Shown: in pieces, positions 62,067-64,000 of the stretch
How the letters are laid out: each line of letters starts with the position of its first letter
How positions within the stretch are numbered: position 1 is the stretch's first letter
Source: Myxococcales bacterium
Lineage (GTDB): Bacteria > Myxococcota_A > Polyangia > Nannocystales > Nannocystaceae
DNA length: 64,000 bases
NCBI GenBank assembly: GCA_020633335.1
Contig: JACKDU010000013.1
Span: forward strand, 124,001-188,000
Reading direction: 5' to 3'
Made by a program: the position numbers and the translations under genes
Notes under the pieces: generated by a model
What the model was told of the DNA's origin: nothing
Seen by the model: the letters and a program-made list of their open reading frames with translations, nothing else
Database searches by the model: none

Positions 62067-62729
62067 TCAGCCGCCGCCGAGCGCGGCGACCTGCGCCTTG
62101 AGCTGGTTGAGCTCGGTGCGCAGCGCCTTGATCTCGGCGACCAGGTCGAAGACCGAACTCGGGCCGCTCGGCGAGCCGACCACGACCACCGGCGAGTAGG
62201 TCTCGACGACCACCGTGTCCTTCTTGAGGACGAGCCGCTTTGACCCCTGCATCGGCACCGGCGTCGGCACCCGGCCGGGGCGCGGGGTGCTCGGGGTGCT
62301 CGGGGTCGCGACCGCCAGCGCGCTCGCCTCGAAGTACACGTCGGCGACCTTGAAGCGGGTCCCGCTCGTGGCCAGCGACACGCCGCCGACCTTGAGGGTG
62401 CCGCCGATCGTCGCGTCGTCGGTGACCGTGAGGTCATCGCCGACGCTGAGGTCGTTGGCGACGCTGATGCTGCCCTGGGTGGTGATGTTGCCGTGGGCGG
62501 TGATGTTGCCGGCGAAGTCGACGGCGCCCTTGATCCGCACGCCCGCCGGGTAGTCGCTGTTGTAGTTGATCGTCAGGGCGTCGCCGCTGTCGTGGACCAG
62601 CGCCCGGCGCTGGCCGGACGACGAGATCCGCCGACCGGGGCCGTCGAGGTGGATGTCCCAGCACATGACCTTGGCCCAATTGCCCTCGAGGGTGAGGGTG
62701 TCGCCGTCGAGTTTGATGTCGCTGCTCAT
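62067..62729 (-). CDS. beta-stack protein with C-terminal coiled coil
   Basis: This 220-residue protein has no signal peptide. A region at about 64-118 has repeated short strands with Gly turns (FAGNITAHGNITTQGSI, DLSVGDDLTVTDDATIGG), typical of phage-tail or beta-helix stacks. A Pro/Thr linker follows, and the end VFDLVAEIKALRTELNQLKA is a trimeric-type coiled coil. The first part has one Cys-Trp motif (MCWDIHLDGPG). It resembles tail-fibre or adhesin tips, but the family is not recognised. It follows the HEAT-like gene with 49 bases between. Confidence 0.68.
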   Translation of the reverse strand: MSSDIKLDGDTLTLEGNWAKVMCWDIHLDGPGRRISSSGQRRALVHDSGDALTINYNSDYPAGVRIKGAVDFAGNITAHGNITTQGSISVANDLSVGDDLTVTDDATIGGTLKVGGVSLATSGTRFKVADVYFEASALAVATPSTPSTPRPGRVPTPVPMQGSKRLVLKKDTVVVETYSPVVVVGSPSGPSSVFDLVAEIKALRTELNQLKAQVAALGGG

Positions 62730-62778
62730 GGTTTCCTCTCGTGCTCTCGCGTGCTCGTGTGCTCTTGTCTTCGTTCGA

Positions 62779-63777
62779 TCAGCCGATGGCGATCGGCTTC
62801 GGTCGCCGCGCGGGGCTGGCGATCGGGCCGAGCTTGGCCTCGGTGATCTCGAGGTGTCCGTTCGCGCCGCGGCAGCGGATCAGCACCGCCGGCGCGCCTG
62901 GGCGGGCGACCGCCCGGAGCTCGAACTCTGCCGCGTCGCCGTGGATCGTCCCGTGCCCGGCGAAGCGGAGGCTGCCGTTGCGGCTGTAGAGGCCGATCGA
63001 GAAGGCGCCGCGGCCGGTCGGCGTGGTCAGGGCGACCAGGGCCGTCGACACCCCGCCGGTCGTCAGGTTGCGGAGGGCGACCACCGCCGGCATCGCCTTC
63101 TCGCCGGCGAGCGCGGCCGGGTGGAGGGCGACCTCCTGGTCCATGGCGATCCACTGCTCGCGGCCGGCGCAGTCGAGGTGGAGCGACGCGGGGCCGTCGA
63201 CCTTGAGGCCGGGCGGGAGGTCGGGGATCAGCCTGGAGAAGGCGCCGATCTCGGGGCCGGCGAGGCGGCGGACCGCGATCGGCTTGACCTGGTCGCCGAG
63301 CGCGACCGTCGCGACCGCGGCCGGCGAGGGGAGCTCATGGCCGGGGAGGCGGAGGCGGTGGGCGATCAACGCGGCCGCGAAGCTCGCCTTCTTGCCGAGG
63401 TTGCCGCGGTCGCCGCGGGCGACCTCTTCGAGGCGGGGGAGCGCCGAGGCGTCGCCGATCCAGCCGAGCTGGCGGACCGCCTCGCCGAGGACGTGGGGCT
63501 CGCGGGTGCGGGCGACCTCGAGGATCGCCGCGGGCGCCTGGGCGCCGGGGAGCCGGGCGAGCGCAGCGATCGCCATCTTGCGATCGCCGACCGCCTCGCG
63601 CTCGTTGCTAGCGAGCGCCCTGAGCTCGGGGAGGGCGGCGGCGCCGGCGACGGTCGGTATCAGGGCGATCGCCCGGGCGCGCGGGATCTCGCTGCTGCGG
63701 CCGGCGACGACCGCTCGCAGGCGGGCGGCGTCGAGCGGGCGGCGGTCCTCGGGGGGCGGGGCGAAGTTGGTCGACAT
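62779..63777 (-). CDS. HEAT-repeat-like protein
   Basis: This 332-residue protein is preceded by a good ribosome site (GAGGAGG, five bases from ATG). Residues about 30-140 are helical pairs like HEAT/PBS lyase repeats (AIALIPTVAGAAALPELRALA, RLPGAQAPAAILEVA, VLGEAVRQLGWIGDASALPRLEEVA). The rest is beta-rich without a match. No signal peptide is seen. It sits between the metzincin and the beta-stack gene in the same direction, so an operon is likely. Function is unknown. Confidence 0.72.
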   Translation of the reverse strand: MSTNFAPPPEDRRPLDAARLRAVVAGRSSEIPRARAIALIPTVAGAAALPELRALASNEREAVGDRKMAIAALARLPGAQAPAAILEVARTREPHVLGEAVRQLGWIGDASALPRLEEVARGDRGNLGKKASFAAALIAHRLRLPGHELPSPAAVATVALGDQVKPIAVRRLAGPEIGAFSRLIPDLPPGLKVDGPASLHLDCAGREQWIAMDQEVALHPAALAGEKAMPAVVALRNLTTGGVSTALVALTTPTGRGAFSIGLYSRNGSLRFAGHGTIHGDAAEFELRAVARPGAPAVLIRCRGANGHLEITEAKLGPIASPARRPKPIAIG

Positions 63778-63791
63778 GGATCCTCCTCGCC

Positions 63792-64000
63792 TCAGCAGCC
63801 GCCCTTGACGAAGCAGTGGTTCCGCAGGTTGGAGCACTGGCTGCTGGTCAGGTTGCCGCCGTTGGGCACGGTCGGGTTCATCAGGTTGGTGCTGTCGTTG
63901 ACGTGGCTGAGGCCGAGGTAGTGGGCGACCTCATGGGCGAGGACCAGGCCGGTGATGTCGGGCGAGTGCTCGATCGCGATCACCGATCCCTCCATCGCGT
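63792..64000 (-). CDS. metzincin-type metalloprotease, 5' end outside window
   Basis: Sixty-nine codons of the C-terminus are visible. They contain AHEVAHYLGLSH, the metzincin zinc motif HExxHxxGxxH, followed by NLMNP, a Met-turn. A Cys-rich tail (CSNLRNHCFVKGGC) ends the protein. This matches secreted zinc endopeptidases of the metzincin clan, but the subfamily cannot be told from this fragment. The stop is 14 bases before the HEAT-like gene start. Confidence 0.85.
   Translation of the reverse strand, partial: AMEGSVIAIEHSPDITGLVLAHEVAHYLGLSHVNDSTNLMNPTVPNGGNLTSSQCSNLRNHCFVKGGC

Noticed and set aside
62067..64000. Prophage tail region
   Set aside because: Only one fibre-like protein is seen, with no capsid, terminase, integrase or other phage gene in the visible part.

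Overview
This window is very GC-rich and densely coded, with strong GC preference at third codon positions. It looks like chromosomal DNA of a predatory or soil deltaproteobacterium of the phylum Myxococcota, probably Nannocystales-like (inference). The grounds are: about ten lipoproteins with a lipobox, a Ser/Thr-rich linker and often Cys-rich CGDG..EECDDGN (DUF4215-type) repeats; a MYXO-CTERM-like C-terminus; a trifunctional Ser/Thr kinase-ATPase-histidine kinase; FHA-sigma54 activators; and a CarH-type photoreceptor. No rRNA, tRNA, CRISPR array, phage or insertion sequence was recognised.

Layout. 0-6.8 kb: a truncated DUF1588-like lipoprotein, a HAD nucleotidase, an endonuclease V homologue, a tail-anchored unknown, a seven-repeat Cys-rich lipoprotein, and a lipoprotein with an intein-like Hint domain between its lipid anchor and its passenger. 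6.8-14.8 kb: membrane proteins, a DUF1554 lipoprotein, an N-terminally truncated ComEC-like metallo-beta-lactamase of aberrant composition, and TPR and fasciclin lipoproteins. 14.9-23.9 kb: a CarH-like regulator, DUF2141, quinone oxidoreductase, DUF938 methyltransferase, a VWA lipoprotein, a hydrolase/acyltransferase operon and a TetR regulator. 23.9-30.6 kb: a macrodomain-ADP-ribosylglycohydrolase fusion, then a minus-strand operon around an FHA-sigma54 activator and a rhomboid-like protein. 30.6-37.7 kb: a nine-repeat Cys-rich lipoprotein, a two-component pair, a VWA protein and a membrane histidine kinase. 37.7-46.1 kb: a biosynthetic-looking block of P450, three radical SAM proteins (one with two radical SAM domains) and a flavin halogenase-like enzyme. 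46.3-52.6 kb: a 1741-residue trifunctional kinase and a class I terpene synthase-like protein. 52.7-64 kb: an FG-GAP/MYXO-CTERM surface protein, a purine permease, several surface lipoproteins (one with a fibrinogen-like domain), and at the right edge a HEAT-like protein, a beta-stack protein and a metzincin protease.

Two observations stand out. First, a degenerate 20-bp palindrome, roughly ACCTGWCCNAAAGGNCATGT, recurs at least 14 times. It lies both in gaps between genes and inside genes, and the coding copies sit in short runs of codons the genome otherwise avoids, which suggests selection on the DNA itself. Second, the Hint domain in the lipoprotein at 5750-6742 retains the splicing-type Cys and the terminal His-Asn but is followed by Lys, which predicts autocleavage or processing of a surface protein rather than normal splicing.
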